Shown one piece after another: positions 7,408 through 16,439 of a stretch of DNA of 55,710 nucleotides. Below the pieces are notes generated by a model. That model ran no database searches, had not been told where the DNA came from, and saw nothing but the letters and a program-made list of their open reading frames with translations. Position 1 is the first letter of the stretch, and each line of letters starts with the position of its first letter. A program made the translations under genes and the position numbers. The DNA lies in the NCBI GenBank assembly GCA_015058155.1, contig SVCW01000008.1, positions 1-55,710 of the forward strand. Reading direction: 5' to 3'. The stretch comes from Clostridiales bacterium (GTDB lineage: Bacteria; Bacillota; Clostridia; Peptostreptococcales; Anaerovoracaceae).

Positions 7408-8205
7408 ATGAAGACAGCATTATCAATCGCAGGAAGTGACTGCAGCGGTGGCGCAGGAATCCAGGCCGACATTAAGACAATGACAATGAACGGCGTATAC
7501 GCAATGAGTGCAATAACTGCTCTTACAGCGCAGAATACTACGGGTGTGACTGGCATTTCAGAAGTGACTCCAGAGTTTCTTGCATTGCAGCTCGACTCGA
7601 TTTTCACTGACATCAGACCTGATGCAGTAAAAATCGGAATGGTTGCATCGAGTGACTTAATAAAGGTAATTGCATCAAAGCTTAAGGAATACGGTGCTGA
7701 AAATATTGTTGTGGACCCTGTAATGGTAGCAACAAGCGGAAGCGCGCTCATTAAAAATGATGCGGTTGAAACAATGGTAAAAGAACTCCTTCCGATTTCT
7801 ACTCTTGTTACTCCGAATATTCCTGAATCTGAAATTTTATCGGGCATGGTAATCAGAACTGAGGAAGAAATGCTTGCAGCTGCAAAGAAAATAGGAGATG
7901 ATTATGGTTGTGCTGTACTTCTTAAGGGCGGTCACAGCATAAATGATGCAAACGATCTTCTCTATGCAGACGGTGAGTTTAAGTGGTTCTACGGTAAGAG
8001 AATCAATAACAGCAATACTCACGGAACAGGCTGCACATTATCAAGTGCGATAGCTTCAAATCTTGCAAAGGGTTATTCCGTTGACGAAGCAGTAAAGAAG
8101 GCTAAGGAGTATATCTCCGGTGCTCTTGAAGCAATGCTTGACCTCGGCAAAGGCAGTGGACCGATGAAGCATAATTTTGATCTTACAGGCAGATTTGCAG
8201 AGTAA
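7408..8205 (+). CDS. thiD: Hydroxymethylpyrimidine/phosphomethylpyrimidine kinase ThiD
   Basis: A 265-aa ribokinase-fold enzyme that phosphorylates HMP and HMP-P to HMP-PP for ThiE. Visible motifs are SIAGSDCSGGAGIQAD (residues 6-21), KIGMV, VVDPVMVATSG, TPNIPESEIL, LLKGGH and the catalytic NTHGTGCTLSSAI near residue 207. The length is normal. AAGGAG precedes ATG. It is the last gene of the operon, ahead of a strong terminator. No thiC or thiG is seen, so the locus is for salvage. Confidence 0.95.
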   Translation: MKTALSIAGSDCSGGAGIQADIKTMTMNGVYAMSAITALTAQNTTGVTGISEVTPEFLALQLDSIFTDIRPDAVKIGMVASSDLIKVIASKLKEYGAENIVVDPVMVATSGSALIKNDAVETMVKELLPISTLVTPNIPESEILSGMVIRTEEEMLAAAKKIGDDYGCAVLLKGGHSINDANDLLYADGEFKWFYGKRINNSNTHGTGCTLSSAIASNLAKGYSVDEAVKKAKEYISGALEAMLDLGKGSGPMKHNFDLTGRFAE

Positions 8206-8218
8206 AATAAAAGTATAA

Positions 8219-8250
8219 AGGCTCTCCGGACTGATCCGGAGAGCCTTTTT
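8219..8250 (+). terminator. Intrinsic terminator of the thiamin operon
   Basis: A perfect 12-bp stem AGGCTCTCCGGA/TCCGGAGAGCCT with loop CTGA, then five T. Confidence 0.95.
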
Positions 8251-8255
8251 GCGTC

Positions 8256-8295
8256 AAAAAATAGGAGATCCCGAAGCGATATACCTCTTCGGGAT
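8256..8295 (-). terminator. Intrinsic terminator of the small membrane peptide gene
   Basis: Read on the minus strand, stem ATCCCGAAG/CTTCGGGAT (8268-8276 with 8287-8295) is followed by CTCC and then a T run (complement of 8256-8261). Confidence 0.7.
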
Positions 8296-8319
8296 TGTGT
8301 AATGTTATGCAGTTTGCAT

Positions 8320-8418
8320 TTAATCTCTTTTAAAAAGTTCGCTCGCTTTGATGAAAGGGTAGATGAGAATAAGTGCTACAATATATAAAAATAAATTGCT
8401 ATGACCATTAGTTTTCAT
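8320..8418 (-). CDS. Small single-pass membrane peptide, 32 aa
   Basis: An ORF of 32 codons, MKTNGHSNLFLYIVALIL then IYPFIKASELFKRD. It has one hydrophobic helix of about 16 residues and a basic C-terminus. AAAGGAGG sits 7 bases before ATG (8423-8433 region), a sigma-A promoter lies upstream, and a terminator follows within 60 bases. It therefore behaves as a complete single-gene transcription unit. I do not recognise the peptide. It could be a small membrane regulator or a toxin-like peptide, and nothing in the sequence decides this. Confidence 0.7.
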   Translation of the reverse strand: MKTNGHSNLFLYIVALILIYPFIKASELFKRD

Positions 8419-8451
8419 GATAAACCTCCTTTGCAAAACGAGTATCACTAA

Positions 8452-8512
8452 AAACACCAATTACCTGGTGCTTCTATAGTTACAATATAGCAAAATTGAA
8501 ACATAAATGCAA
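8452..8512 (-). promoter_or_regulatory. Promoter and leader hairpin of the small membrane peptide gene
   Basis: On the minus strand the -35 TTGCAT (8507-8512) and -10 TATATT (8484-8489) are 17 bases apart. Just after the expected start a small stem CACCA/TGGTG is followed by five T, an attenuator-like feature between promoter and ribosome binding site. Confidence 0.55.
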
Positions 8513-8652
8513 GAACAAAAAATATTTTTTGCAAATATTTTTTAGAATATTATTTACAAATTGTATGCATGAGGGTAACTCGCACTTTTCTTTTGTGCGT
8601 TAATATGTTAAAATGACATTACTTATAAGAATCCTATGAAAGGAGAAGTACT

Positions 8653-9273
8653 ATGAACAGAATTATAACTATCGGTCGTCAGTTTGGAAGCGGAGGTCGT
8701 GAATTCGGTCGTCGTCTTGCTGAAGAACTCGGTATCGGCTATTATGACAAAGAAATCATTACTGAAATTGCGAAGAGTACTTCAATGTCTGAAGAGTATA
8801 TAAAATCATTCATCGAAGGAAAGGGCCAGAAACTCATGCCAATCACAATCGGACACAGTTTTGCACACATAGACAATTTCCAGGTGGATAATCCAGCGTA
8901 CAAGCAGATCCAGTCAATTTACCAGGCACAGAGTGAAATTATCTGTAGCCTTGCGGAAAAGACTGACTGTGTTATCATTGGACGTTGTGCAGACTTTATC
9001 CTTAAGGATTATGATCCGCTCAGAGTTTTCGTATATGCAAGCATAGACAGCAGAGTTTCACGTTGTATGGCAAAGAAGCGTGAAAATGAAAACTTCAATG
9101 AAAAGGAAATGAGAAAGCATATCCTCAATCTCGATAAGGACAGAGGAAAGTACTACGAATTCTATACTGACCAGAAGTGGGGAGATAAGGAGAATTATGA
9201 CCTCATGCTCAATCTTTCCTATAAGGATATTCCTAGAGTAGTTAAGAGAATCGCACCTTGGTTCACAGTTTAA
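8653..9273 (+). CDS. Cytidylate kinase-like family protein
   Basis: A 206-aa P-loop protein of the cytidylate-kinase-like family (PF13189). The glycine-rich GRQFGSGGREFGRRLAEELG (residues 8-27) is the characteristic variant P-loop. IIGRCADFIL and VFVYAS follow. The family is widespread in Clostridia and is distinct from the essential Cmk, so the substrate is uncertain. AGGAG lies upstream of ATG. The promoter region overlaps the divergent small peptide gene's upstream region. Confidence 0.88.
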   Translation: MNRIITIGRQFGSGGREFGRRLAEELGIGYYDKEIITEIAKSTSMSEEYIKSFIEGKGQKLMPITIGHSFAHIDNFQVDNPAYKQIQSIYQAQSEIICSLAEKTDCVIIGRCADFILKDYDPLRVFVYASIDSRVSRCMAKKRENENFNEKEMRKHILNLDKDRGKYYEFYTDQKWGDKENYDLMLNLSYKDIPRVVKRIAPWFTV

Positions 9274-9280
9274 TCGTATA

Positions 9281-9309
9281 AAAAAAGCGGCAGAAAAATG
9301 CCGCTTTTG
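9281..9309 (+). terminator. Intrinsic terminator after the cytidylate-kinase-like gene
   Basis: Stem AAAAGCGGCA/TGCCGCTTTT with loop GAAAAA. Confidence 0.9.
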
Positions 9310-9335
9310 TTGTTTTTGAAATATCGCTGTTTTTG

Positions 9336-9363
9336 AAAAGGCGTTCCTTCTGGAACGCCTTTT
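9336..9363 (-). terminator. Terminator of the phosphohexomutase gene (bidirectional)
   Basis: A perfect 12-bp stem AAAAGGCGTTCC/GGAACGCCTTTT with loop TTCT, with T runs in both directions. It lies between convergent genes. Confidence 0.9.
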
Positions 9364-9366
9364 ATA

Positions 9367-10923
9367 TTAAAGTTTTGAGATGTCAAGTTTGTCAAATGGT
9401 GCAAGGATTTCGCGAACTTTTTCTGCTATGATTGCTACTCCGCCTTCAATGTTTGATTCGAGATTGAGAGGCATGATAGGATCGTGGAGTGACATTCTGA
9501 GGAGACACCAGCCGTCACCGTTTTCCTTGTCAAAAGTAAGACGTACGCCTTCGTAGTTAGGTTTTACAACTTCGATTCCTTCTTTTGCTTCAGCAGCCTT
9601 TTCGAATGCTTCGATGACTGTCTTGCCGTAGTCACCGAATTCTTCAGCGAGGATCGGGAATCTTACTTCTCTTGCTTCAAGCGGTTCTTCGAGCTCTGCG
9701 ATAACGCTTGAAATCTTCTTGCCTTCCTTTGCGAGGAGAGCAGCCTTGATTACAATCTTTGTCGCAAGATATGCACCGTCATCAAGGAAGTAGTTTTCCT
9801 TGAGTGCAGCGTGTCCTGAAGTTTCGATAGCGAGCTGGCAGTCAGTACCGGCTTCATTGAGTTCGATAGCCTTGTTGATTACATTTTTATATCCGCGCTT
9901 GAAACGGAGATGCTTGAGGCCGAGAGTATCTTCGAGGAATACTGCGAGCTGGTCGCTTGTGATACTGTCAGTAACTACAGTAGTGCCTGGATGGCCTTCC
10001 GATGCGAGAACTGCTGCGAGAGCAACGATTCCGTTACGGGCGATTTCCTTACCATTTTCATCAACTGCGGCTGATCTGTCAACGTCTGTATCGAAGATGA
10101 GTCCGAAATCAGCTCCTGTTTCGATAACTTTGGCACTGATTGAGGCCATAGCCTTTTTGTCTTCAGGGTTTGGAGCATGATTAGGAAAGCTTCCGTCTGG
10201 GTCGAGGAACTGGCTTCCTGACACGTCAGCACCGAGAGGTGCGAGTATGTTTTCTGCGTAGAAACCGCCTGCGCCGTTTCCTGCATCCACTACAATTTTG
10301 AGTCCTGCAAGAGGTCTTTCGTATGTAGGAATGTTGTCCTTTACTGCAGCCATGCAGCCTGCAGGATTTTCTGCATTTACGCCTTTCTTGATGATTTCAC
10401 GGAGATGGCTTGCGTATGTTTCCATAAGGTCACATTCCTGCGAGAGACATACGGCAGGGCCGGGAAGCTCTGATTTTTCCGCGATTTCGATGATTGCTGT
10501 AATGTCCTTCTTGTTAAGACCGCCGTCCTTATCGAAGTATTTGAAACCGTTTCTGTTGAATGGAAGGTGACTTGCAGTTATCATGATTGCGCCATCACAC
10601 TTATATTCTTCGAATACTGTTGACATGAACATGGCAGGTGTCGATGCAAGTCCGCAGTCGAGCGCAAGAACTTCTTCAGAAAGCATTGCACTGATAGCTG
10701 CATACTTTAAGTCTTCTCCTGAGAGACGAGGGTCGTGACCGATTGAAATTGTAAGGTCTTTTGCAGCCTTTCCTGTCTTTTCCGAGAGCCATCTTATAAA
10801 GCCGAGTGTAAGTCTTTTTGCGGCTTCAACTGTGAGGTTTACGTTTTCGCCTTCAACGCCGGGAAGTGCAACTCCTCTGATATCGCTTCCATTCTGAAGT
10901 TTCTTATAGTTTAAAGTCTCCAT
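9367..10923 (-). CDS. Phosphohexomutase (phosphomannomutase/phosphoglucomutase family)
   Basis: A 518-aa alpha-D-phosphohexomutase that moves phosphate between C1 and C6 of a hexose. The active-site serine loop is MITASHLPFNRNG, the metal loop FDTDVDRSAAVD, the sugar loop ETSGHAALKENYFLDDGAY and the phosphate-binding end LLRMSLHDPIMPLN. The serine loop has Leu where many family members have Asn (TASHNP). The length is near normal. AAGGAG precedes ATG at 10923. Mannose versus glucose preference cannot be read with confidence. It may supply sugar nucleotides for surface polysaccharide. Confidence 0.9.
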   Translation of the reverse strand: METLNYKKLQNGSDIRGVALPGVEGENVNLTVEAAKRLTLGFIRWLSEKTGKAAKDLTISIGHDPRLSGEDLKYAAISAMLSEEVLALDCGLASTPAMFMSTVFEEYKCDGAIMITASHLPFNRNGFKYFDKDGGLNKKDITAIIEIAEKSELPGPAVCLSQECDLMETYASHLREIIKKGVNAENPAGCMAAVKDNIPTYERPLAGLKIVVDAGNGAGGFYAENILAPLGADVSGSQFLDPDGSFPNHAPNPEDKKAMASISAKVIETGADFGLIFDTDVDRSAAVDENGKEIARNGIVALAAVLASEGHPGTTVVTDSITSDQLAVFLEDTLGLKHLRFKRGYKNVINKAIELNEAGTDCQLAIETSGHAALKENYFLDDGAYLATKIVIKAALLAKEGKKISSVIAELEEPLEAREVRFPILAEEFGDYGKTVIEAFEKAAEAKEGIEVVKPNYEGVRLTFDKENGDGWCLLRMSLHDPIMPLNLESNIEGGVAIIAEKVREILAPFDKLDISKL

Positions 10924-10973
10924 GAAAATCTCCTTATTTATGAAAATGTACTAACTTTTGATTTTGCCGTGTT

Positions 10974-11384
10974 TTAACCGGACCGGCTAGTAACATTATA
11001 TAAAAAACGATAAATCCACGCAAGACAGAGACATAATAAAAACCATAGAAATGAAAAAGCCGGGCAGATCTGACCGAGAAGAGAAAAAGGCTGGTCATGA
11101 TAATCCCAGACACCAAGACCGAAGTGCAGATTTACAATGCAACCGACGAAAAACTCGTAAAAGGTTACAACGAGTGCGCCGATAATCGCTTTTGTGACAA
11201 TACCGGCATTCGGTAAGCCTTTTTCAATAAAGTAAAACGACAGAAGACATGCGCCTCCTACTATAATCATAGACCAGTGAGTATATCCGCGATAAAGAAG
11301 CTCGACAAGTCCGTAGCCAAAAGCCCCGGAAAGAAAGATCAGCATATATAATGTTATTTCACGCATATAAAGTGTTGTTTTCAT
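10974..11384 (-). CDS. Putative ABC-transporter permease-like membrane protein (PF06541 type)
   Basis: A small polytopic membrane protein with four to five helices. WDYHDQPFSLLGQICPAFSFLWF near the C-terminus is the signature of the clostridial family annotated as putative ABC transporter permease (CmpB-like, PF06541). The molecular function of that family is not established. I prefer ATG 11384 (136 aa, MKTTLYMREI). The frame is open to a TTG at 11402, but neither start has a clear ribosome binding site. It ends about 50 bases before the phosphohexomutase start on the same strand. Confidence 0.75.
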   Translation of the reverse strand: MKTTLYMREITLYMLIFLSGAFGYGLVELLYRGYTHWSMIIVGGACLLSFYFIEKGLPNAGIVTKAIIGALVVTFYEFFVGCIVNLHFGLGVWDYHDQPFSLLGQICPAFSFLWFLLCLCLAWIYRFLYNVTSRSG

Positions 11385-11419
11385 AAGTAGTAGTTTATGC
11401 AAATTGTCAGAAAATTATA

Positions 11420-11448
11420 TTGGAAATAGCTGCACATTATCGTATAAT
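11420..11448 (+). promoter_or_regulatory. Sigma-A promoter of the SLH nucleotidase gene
   Basis: TTGGAA (11420-11425), a 17-base spacer and TATAAT (11443-11448), with a leader of about 35 bases to ATG. Confidence 0.75.
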
Positions 11449-11489
11449 CATATTAATAAGTAAGCGACTCACAATATAAGGAGGTAGAC

Positions 11490-13667
11490 ATGAAAAGAAA
11501 GATAGTTAGCATTTGCCTCGTATTTGTAATGGTACTCGGAAGCATGGGATTTGCTTTTGCGGCTGAAGATGTACTTCTTATCGCACCAAATCCTGCAGCT
11601 CAGGAAAAGGATGACAAGATTGTAATCCTTTACACAAACGACGTACATTGCGGTATCGAGGACGGACTCGGATATGCGGGACTCGCTGCATACAAAGCTG
11701 CGAAGCTTGCAGAAACAGACTATGTAACACTTATTGATGCCGGAGATTCAATCCAGGGTGAAGCAATCGGTACAATTTCAGATGGTAAGTATATCGCTGA
11801 CATCATGAAGTTTGTTGGATATGACATTGCAGTACCTGGCAATCACGAATTCGACTACGGTATGGATAATTTCCTTGAAATTGCAAAGAACGCTCCATAT
11901 ACATATATCTGCTCAAACTTTGTAGACAAGGAAACAGGCAAGTCAGTATTCGATGCTTATACAATCATGACATACGGAGATGTTAAGATCGGTTATGTAG
12001 GAATCGACACTCCTGAAACATTTGTAAAGTCTACTCCGACTTACTTCCAGGATGGAAACGGAAACTATATCTATGATTTCTGCAACGACTTAACTGGTGA
12101 AAAACTCTATGCAAACGTTCAGGCATCAGTAGATGCTCTCGAAGCTGAAGGCGTAGATTATATTATCGCTGTAGGTCATCTCGGAACTGACGCAGAAAGC
12201 GCTCCTTGGAGATCAACTGACGTTATTGCAAATACTGAGGGTATTGATGCATTTATCGACGGTCATTCACACAGCACAATTGCCGGTGACAAGGTAAAGA
12301 ACAAGGCCGGTGAAGAAGTAGTTCTCACATCAACAGGAACTAAGCTTGCCGCAATTGGTGAAATGGTAATCGATGACGGCGTTATCACAACAGGACTTGT
12401 TACAGAATTTGCAGAAAAGGATGCAGACACAGTAGCATACATTGAAGGAATCAAGGCAGGCTACGAAGCTCTCTTAAATCAGGTTGTAGCAAAGACAGAA
12501 GTAGAACTCACAATCAAGGGCGCTGATGGAAACAGAGCAGTAAGAAAGGCTGAAACTAACCTCGGAGACCTCTGCGCAGATGCATACAGAGCTATGCTCG
12601 ATGCTGACATCGCATTTGTAAATGGTGGTGGCGTACGTGACAACATCGATATCGGTGATATCACATATGAAGAAATCATCGCAGTTCATCCATTCGGCAA
12701 TGTTGCATGTAAGGTAGAAGCAACAGGTCAGGAAATCATCGATGCTCTCGAAATGGGTGCAAAGGCGGCTCCAGGTGAAAACGGCGGATTCCTTCAGGTA
12801 TCAGGACTTTCATACAAGATCAACACTGATATCGCATCAACAGTTGTAACAGACGAAACAGGCGCATTCGTAGGTGTTGAAGGCGCAAGAAGAGTTCAGG
12901 ATGTAATGGTAGACGGCAAGCCTATCGAACTCGACAGAATCTACACTCTTGCATCACACAACTATATGCTCAAGAGCGGTGGAGACGGATTTGTAATGTT
13001 CATGGACAACAAGATTCTTCTCGACGAAGTAATGATTGACAACCAGGTTCTCATCAACTATATCGTTGACGAACTCGACGGAGTTGTAGGTCAGGAATAT
13101 GCAAAGGCTCAGGGCAGAATTACTTACACAGACAATCTCCCGTTCACTGATCTCAAGGGTTACGGATGGGCAAGAGATGCAGTTAAGTACGTTTATGACA
13201 ATGGTATGTTCACAGGCACAGGCGATACAACATTCGCACCTGGAACTGATATGACAAGAGGAATGCTCATGACAGTACTTGCACGTCTTGACGGTGTTGA
13301 TACTGCAGGCGGCGACAAGTGGTATACTAAGGGTGTTGAATGGGCTGTTGAAAATGAACTTTCAGACGGAACTAATCCGACAGGAAAGGTTACAAGAGAA
13401 CAGTTCGTTACAATTCTTTACAGATATGCACAGTACAAGGGTATTGATGTAAGTGTTGGTGAAGATACAAATATCTTAAGCTACAATGACGCTCTCGAAA
13501 TCAGCGAATATGCAGTTCCTGCAATCCAGTGGGCTTGCGGTGCAGGCGTAGTTGAAGGTGATGACAATGCCAACTTAAATCCTGAAGACGGAAGCACAAG
13601 AGCTGCAGCAGCAACAATGCTTATGAGATTTGACGGTATTGTAAAGGCTCAGGTAGCAGAAGAATAA
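11490..13667 (+). CDS. Secreted 5'-nucleotidase / 2',3'-cyclic phosphodiesterase with S-layer homology domains
   Basis: A 725-aa exported protein. Residues 1-24 are a signal peptide ending AFA. The calcineurin-like metallophosphatase domain (about 45-320) shows TNDVHCG, DAGDSIQGE, GNHEFDYG and GHSHS. The 5'-nucleotidase C-terminal domain (about 335-540) shows NLGDLCADAYR and NGGGVRDNIDIGDI. The last 180 residues hold two to three SLH repeats (WARDAVKYVYDNGMFTGTG, DMTRGMLMTVLARL, VTREQFVTILYRYA). UshA/YfkN-type enzymes dephosphorylate extracellular nucleotides. SLH domains imply non-covalent anchoring to pyruvylated wall polymer, so the host likely has an S-layer-like surface. GGAGG precedes ATG. 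Confidence 0.93.
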   Translation: MKRKIVSICLVFVMVLGSMGFAFAAEDVLLIAPNPAAQEKDDKIVILYTNDVHCGIEDGLGYAGLAAYKAAKLAETDYVTLIDAGDSIQGEAIGTISDGKYIADIMKFVGYDIAVPGNHEFDYGMDNFLEIAKNAPYTYICSNFVDKETGKSVFDAYTIMTYGDVKIGYVGIDTPETFVKSTPTYFQDGNGNYIYDFCNDLTGEKLYANVQASVDALEAEGVDYIIAVGHLGTDAESAPWRSTDVIANTEGIDAFIDGHSHSTIAGDKVKNKAGEEVVLTSTGTKLAAIGEMVIDDGVITTGLVTEFAEKDADTVAYIEGIKAGYEALLNQVVAKTEVELTIKGADGNRAVRKAETNLGDLCADAYRAMLDADIAFVNGGGVRDNIDIGDITYEEIIAVHPFGNVACKVEATGQEIIDALEMGAKAAPGENGGFLQVSGLSYKINTDIASTVVTDETGAFVGVEGARRVQDVMVDGKPIELDRIYTLASHNYMLKSGGDGFVMFMDNKILLDEVMIDNQVLINYIVDELDGVVGQEYAKAQGRITYTDNLPFTDLKGYGWARDAVKYVYDNGMFTGTGDTTFAPGTDMTRGMLMTVLARLDGVDTAGGDKWYTKGVEWAVENELSDGTNPTGKVTREQFVTILYRYAQYKGIDVSVGEDTNILSYNDALEISEYAVPAIQWACGAGVVEGDDNANLNPEDGSTRAAAATMLMRFDGIVKAQVAEE

Positions 13668-13708
13668 AAAACTTTTAAAACGGCTTATAAAATGAGCAGT
13701 AAATACAT

Positions 13709-13743
13709 CAGGGACTCACTCATAAAAGTGGGTCCCTGTTTTT
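13709..13743 (+). terminator. Intrinsic terminator after the SLH nucleotidase gene
   Basis: Stem CAGGGACTCACT/AGTGGGTCCCTG (one G-T pair) with a T run at 13739-13743. Homology to the MFS paralogue begins only about 10 bases after the T run. Confidence 0.9.
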
Positions 13744-13752
13744 CGTTTTCTC

Positions 13753-14973
13753 GTTGGCTGGACATATTATGATCAGCTTCTTACAGCCATGAATATGACC
13801 GATACTCAGTTCGGACTTGGTCAGACAATCATGAGTACAATCGGTATTATTTTTATTATCCCTGGTGCATACCTTGGTGACAAATATGAAGCAAAGAAAA
13901 CACTCGTATTCAGTGTACTTTCACAGACAATTCTCAATCTCTCATGGCCACTCTGGGTAAACAGCTTTGTTACATACGTTGCATGGAATGTAGTTATCAG
14001 TGTTGTTACAATGGCTTACTGGGGAGCTCTCATCAAGTACATCAACAACCTCGATGGCGAAGATTCAGCAGGTAGCTCATTCACTATTTACTACCTCATC
14101 AACGGTATGTCAGGTGCTGTAGGATCATTCATTCCACTCGTAATCGCTGATAAGTTCTTCAACGGTAGCGTAAACATGATCGTATTCGTTATGGGTATCA
14201 TCACTGGACTTGCATCTGTCCTCGTAATGATCTTCCTCGATGACGAAAAGAAACTCGCAGCAAGAGGTATCTACCTCAAGGGTGACGAACCAATTCAGGT
14301 TAAGCATATCTTCTACCTCATTAAGTATCCTGGTTTCTGGATGATGTTCTTTGCTTATGGTCTTGGTGTATCATTCTACAACTACATCTCATACTTCAAC
14401 CCATACCTCGTAGACGTATTCGGTATGAGCCCAAGCCTTTCATCAGCACTCAATATCGTACGTCAGTACGGTGTTAACCTCGTAGCTCCTATCGGTGGAT
14501 ATATCTGCGACAAGGTGCTCAAGGCTACATATAAGTGGTACATCCTTGGATTCGGAATCATTGCTGCAATGTACATACTTATGACAGTTCTCTTCAACCA
14601 GAACTCAAACGTTGTAGTTGTAGGTATCTACACTGTTCTCCTCGCAGGAATGATCATGATGGTTTATACAACTCTCTGGTCAGTATTAAGAGAACTCCAC
14701 GTTCCTACAATGGTTACAGCAACACTTTCAGGTATCGCTACAATCTCAGAACGTATCGTTGGTATGTTCGTTCCACTTATCTTCGGAAGATTTATTGATA
14801 CAATGGAACCTATCAAGGCTTACAACAGCATCTTCTTAGGAATGGCTATCATTGGTATCCTCGCAGTACTCAACGGTGTTTGGATCGGTATCCACCACAA
14901 GAAGTGCCTCGCTGGCTTAAGATCATTCGCACAGATGACAGGAATGAAGGAAGCAGAAGGACAGGACGCATAA
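13753..14973 (+). pseudogene. 5'-truncated MFS transporter (paralogue of the gene at 17346-18644)
   Basis: The first ATG (13789) gives 394 aa, but homology to the complete paralogue starts in frame at 13753 (VGWTYYDQLLTAMNMTD against VGWTYYTQLLEALNMTD). About 28 N-terminal residues, including most of the first transmembrane helix, are missing. Upstream is the terminator of the SLH gene, with no promoter or ribosome binding site. The rest is intact to the C-terminus and very similar to the paralogue. This looks like a deletion that joined the SLH terminator to the interior of the gene, so it is probably not expressed. A misassembly between the two paralogues is the other explanation. Confidence 0.8.
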
Positions 14974-15026
14974 CTTCAGATTGTTTTATGTGGACTCTGA
15001 CATAGCATAATATTATAACAAATTTT

Positions 15027-15052
15027 AAGAGGCTCGCTTGCGAGCCTCTTTT
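15027..15052 (+). terminator. Intrinsic terminator after the truncated MFS gene
   Basis: An 11-bp stem AAGAGGCTCGC/GCGAGCCTCTT with a two-base loop, then TT. Confidence 0.85.
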
Positions 15053-15062
15053 GCTGTATAAT

Positions 15063-15089
15063 ATAGTTAGTATCAGAAAGACTAACTAT
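15063..15089. repeat. Inverted repeat between the MFS terminator and the IS110 element
   Basis: Arms ATAGTTAGT (15063-15071) and ACTAACTAT (15081-15089), spacer 9. It lies in a 280-base gap with no gene. It may be near the downstream edge of the IS110 element, whose ends I cannot fix. Confidence 0.4.
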
Positions 15090-15255
15090 TAAAAGTCAAG
15101 GGTAATTTTAAAAAATATGCTACCGCCTTTCGCTACGCTACAGTTGGCCTGAAAGAAGAAATTAAGCGATAAAAGGAAGCAATGCACATTGAAAACTGCA
15201 TGACAAATAGAGTGTCATTTGTGGCACTCAAGAAGGAGAATTTCACAGAAAATGA

Positions 15256-16431
15256 TTAATTCATTGGCAGATATGCTTGGCCAGATTTTTCCATGGCATA
15301 AATGGTTCTGACGAGCTTTTTAGTAGCATGTGACAAAGCCACGTTGTAATGTTTGCCTTCGGCTCGTTTCTTTGAAAGATAGTCGCCAAAATTGCTGTCC
15401 CAATGACAGACATATTTTGTGGCATTGTAAAGAGCATAACGGAGATATCGTGAGCCGCGCTTTTCCATGTGGGCATAGCAATTACTAAGTTGTCCCGATT
15501 GATAGGTAGATGGTGACATACCGGCATATGCAAGGAGTTTATCTGGAGAATCAAAGCGATTAAAGTCCCCGATTTCAGCAATGATCATAGCGCCCATGCG
15601 ATAATTGATTCCTGGAATGGTGAGAATCGGAGAATTGATTTCATCCATGATGCGTTTGATTTCATCTTCGACTTCTTTGATTTCAGAATTAAGTTCTCGA
15701 ATGAGTTTGATAGTGTGCTTTAGTTCGAGGGATTTTGCAGGCATGTTTGAACCGATAGAGTTTCTTGCTGCCTCACGAAACATAGTCGCAGTCTCTTTAC
15801 CATAATGCCCTTTGGAACTTTCATAAAGCAGATTAGATAGTCTCGTAAGATGAGCAGTTGCAATAGCATTAGCGCTTGGGAATTCCGAAAGGAGTGCATA
15901 AACGGAGGCAAGATGAAGGCTTGGTACTAACTTTTCTAGTTCAGGAAAGAGAATAGTTACAAGGCGGGAAACAGAAGATTTCAATTTTGATCGTTCTTTT
16001 ACCTTATCAAAACGATAACGAGTTAGTGACTTCAATTCTTCATTATGGTAAGATGTGTCCGAGTAGGACTTTAGGCTTACGTCAGACATAATCATAGAAG
16101 CAATTGTATGGGCATCAACCTTATCCGTTTTGGTCTTTCTAAGACTTAGACTTTTTCTGTAAAGATTGGTATGTAACGGATTGATAACGAAGGTCGGCAA
16201 ACCACTATCAAGAAGGAATCCCAGAAGATTGTAACTATAGTGTCCAGTGGCTTCGAGTCCTACTTTTACTTTGGTTAAATCATCTGACACGGATTGGATT
16301 CTTTGAAGCAAGATTTTAAACCCTTCACGGTTGTTAGCGATGGTAAAAGCATGAAATAGCACTTCGCCATTAGAGTTAGTAATAAAGCAGTCGTGCTTAT
16401 CTTTGGCAACGTCAATTCCTACATAAATCAT
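15256..16431 (-). CDS. IS110-family DEDD transposase
   Basis: A 391-aa RNA-guided recombinase of the IS110 family. The RuvC-like N-terminal domain begins MIYVGIDVAKDKHDCF (first Asp) and continues KVGLEATGHYSYNL and KTDKVDAHTIASM, giving the D-E-D-D set. The C-terminal Transposase_20 domain carries PGINYRMGAMIIAEIGD and the serine region LAYAGMSPSTYQSGQ. AAGGAG precedes ATG. Full length and uninterrupted, so it could be active. Confidence 0.96.
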   Translation of the reverse strand: MIYVGIDVAKDKHDCFITNSNGEVLFHAFTIANNREGFKILLQRIQSVSDDLTKVKVGLEATGHYSYNLLGFLLDSGLPTFVINPLHTNLYRKSLSLRKTKTDKVDAHTIASMIMSDVSLKSYSDTSYHNEELKSLTRYRFDKVKERSKLKSSVSRLVTILFPELEKLVPSLHLASVYALLSEFPSANAIATAHLTRLSNLLYESSKGHYGKETATMFREAARNSIGSNMPAKSLELKHTIKLIRELNSEIKEVEDEIKRIMDEINSPILTIPGINYRMGAMIIAEIGDFNRFDSPDKLLAYAGMSPSTYQSGQLSNCYAHMEKRGSRYLRYALYNATKYVCHWDSNFGDYLSKKRAEGKHYNVALSHATKKLVRTIYAMEKSGQAYLPMN

Positions 16432-16439
16432 AGAGTTTC

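Noticed and set aside
8609..8614. Promoter of the cytidylate-kinase-like gene (TAAAAT)
   Set aside because: The -10 is acceptable, but the -35 position (TTTTCT) is poor, so it was not listed as a feature.
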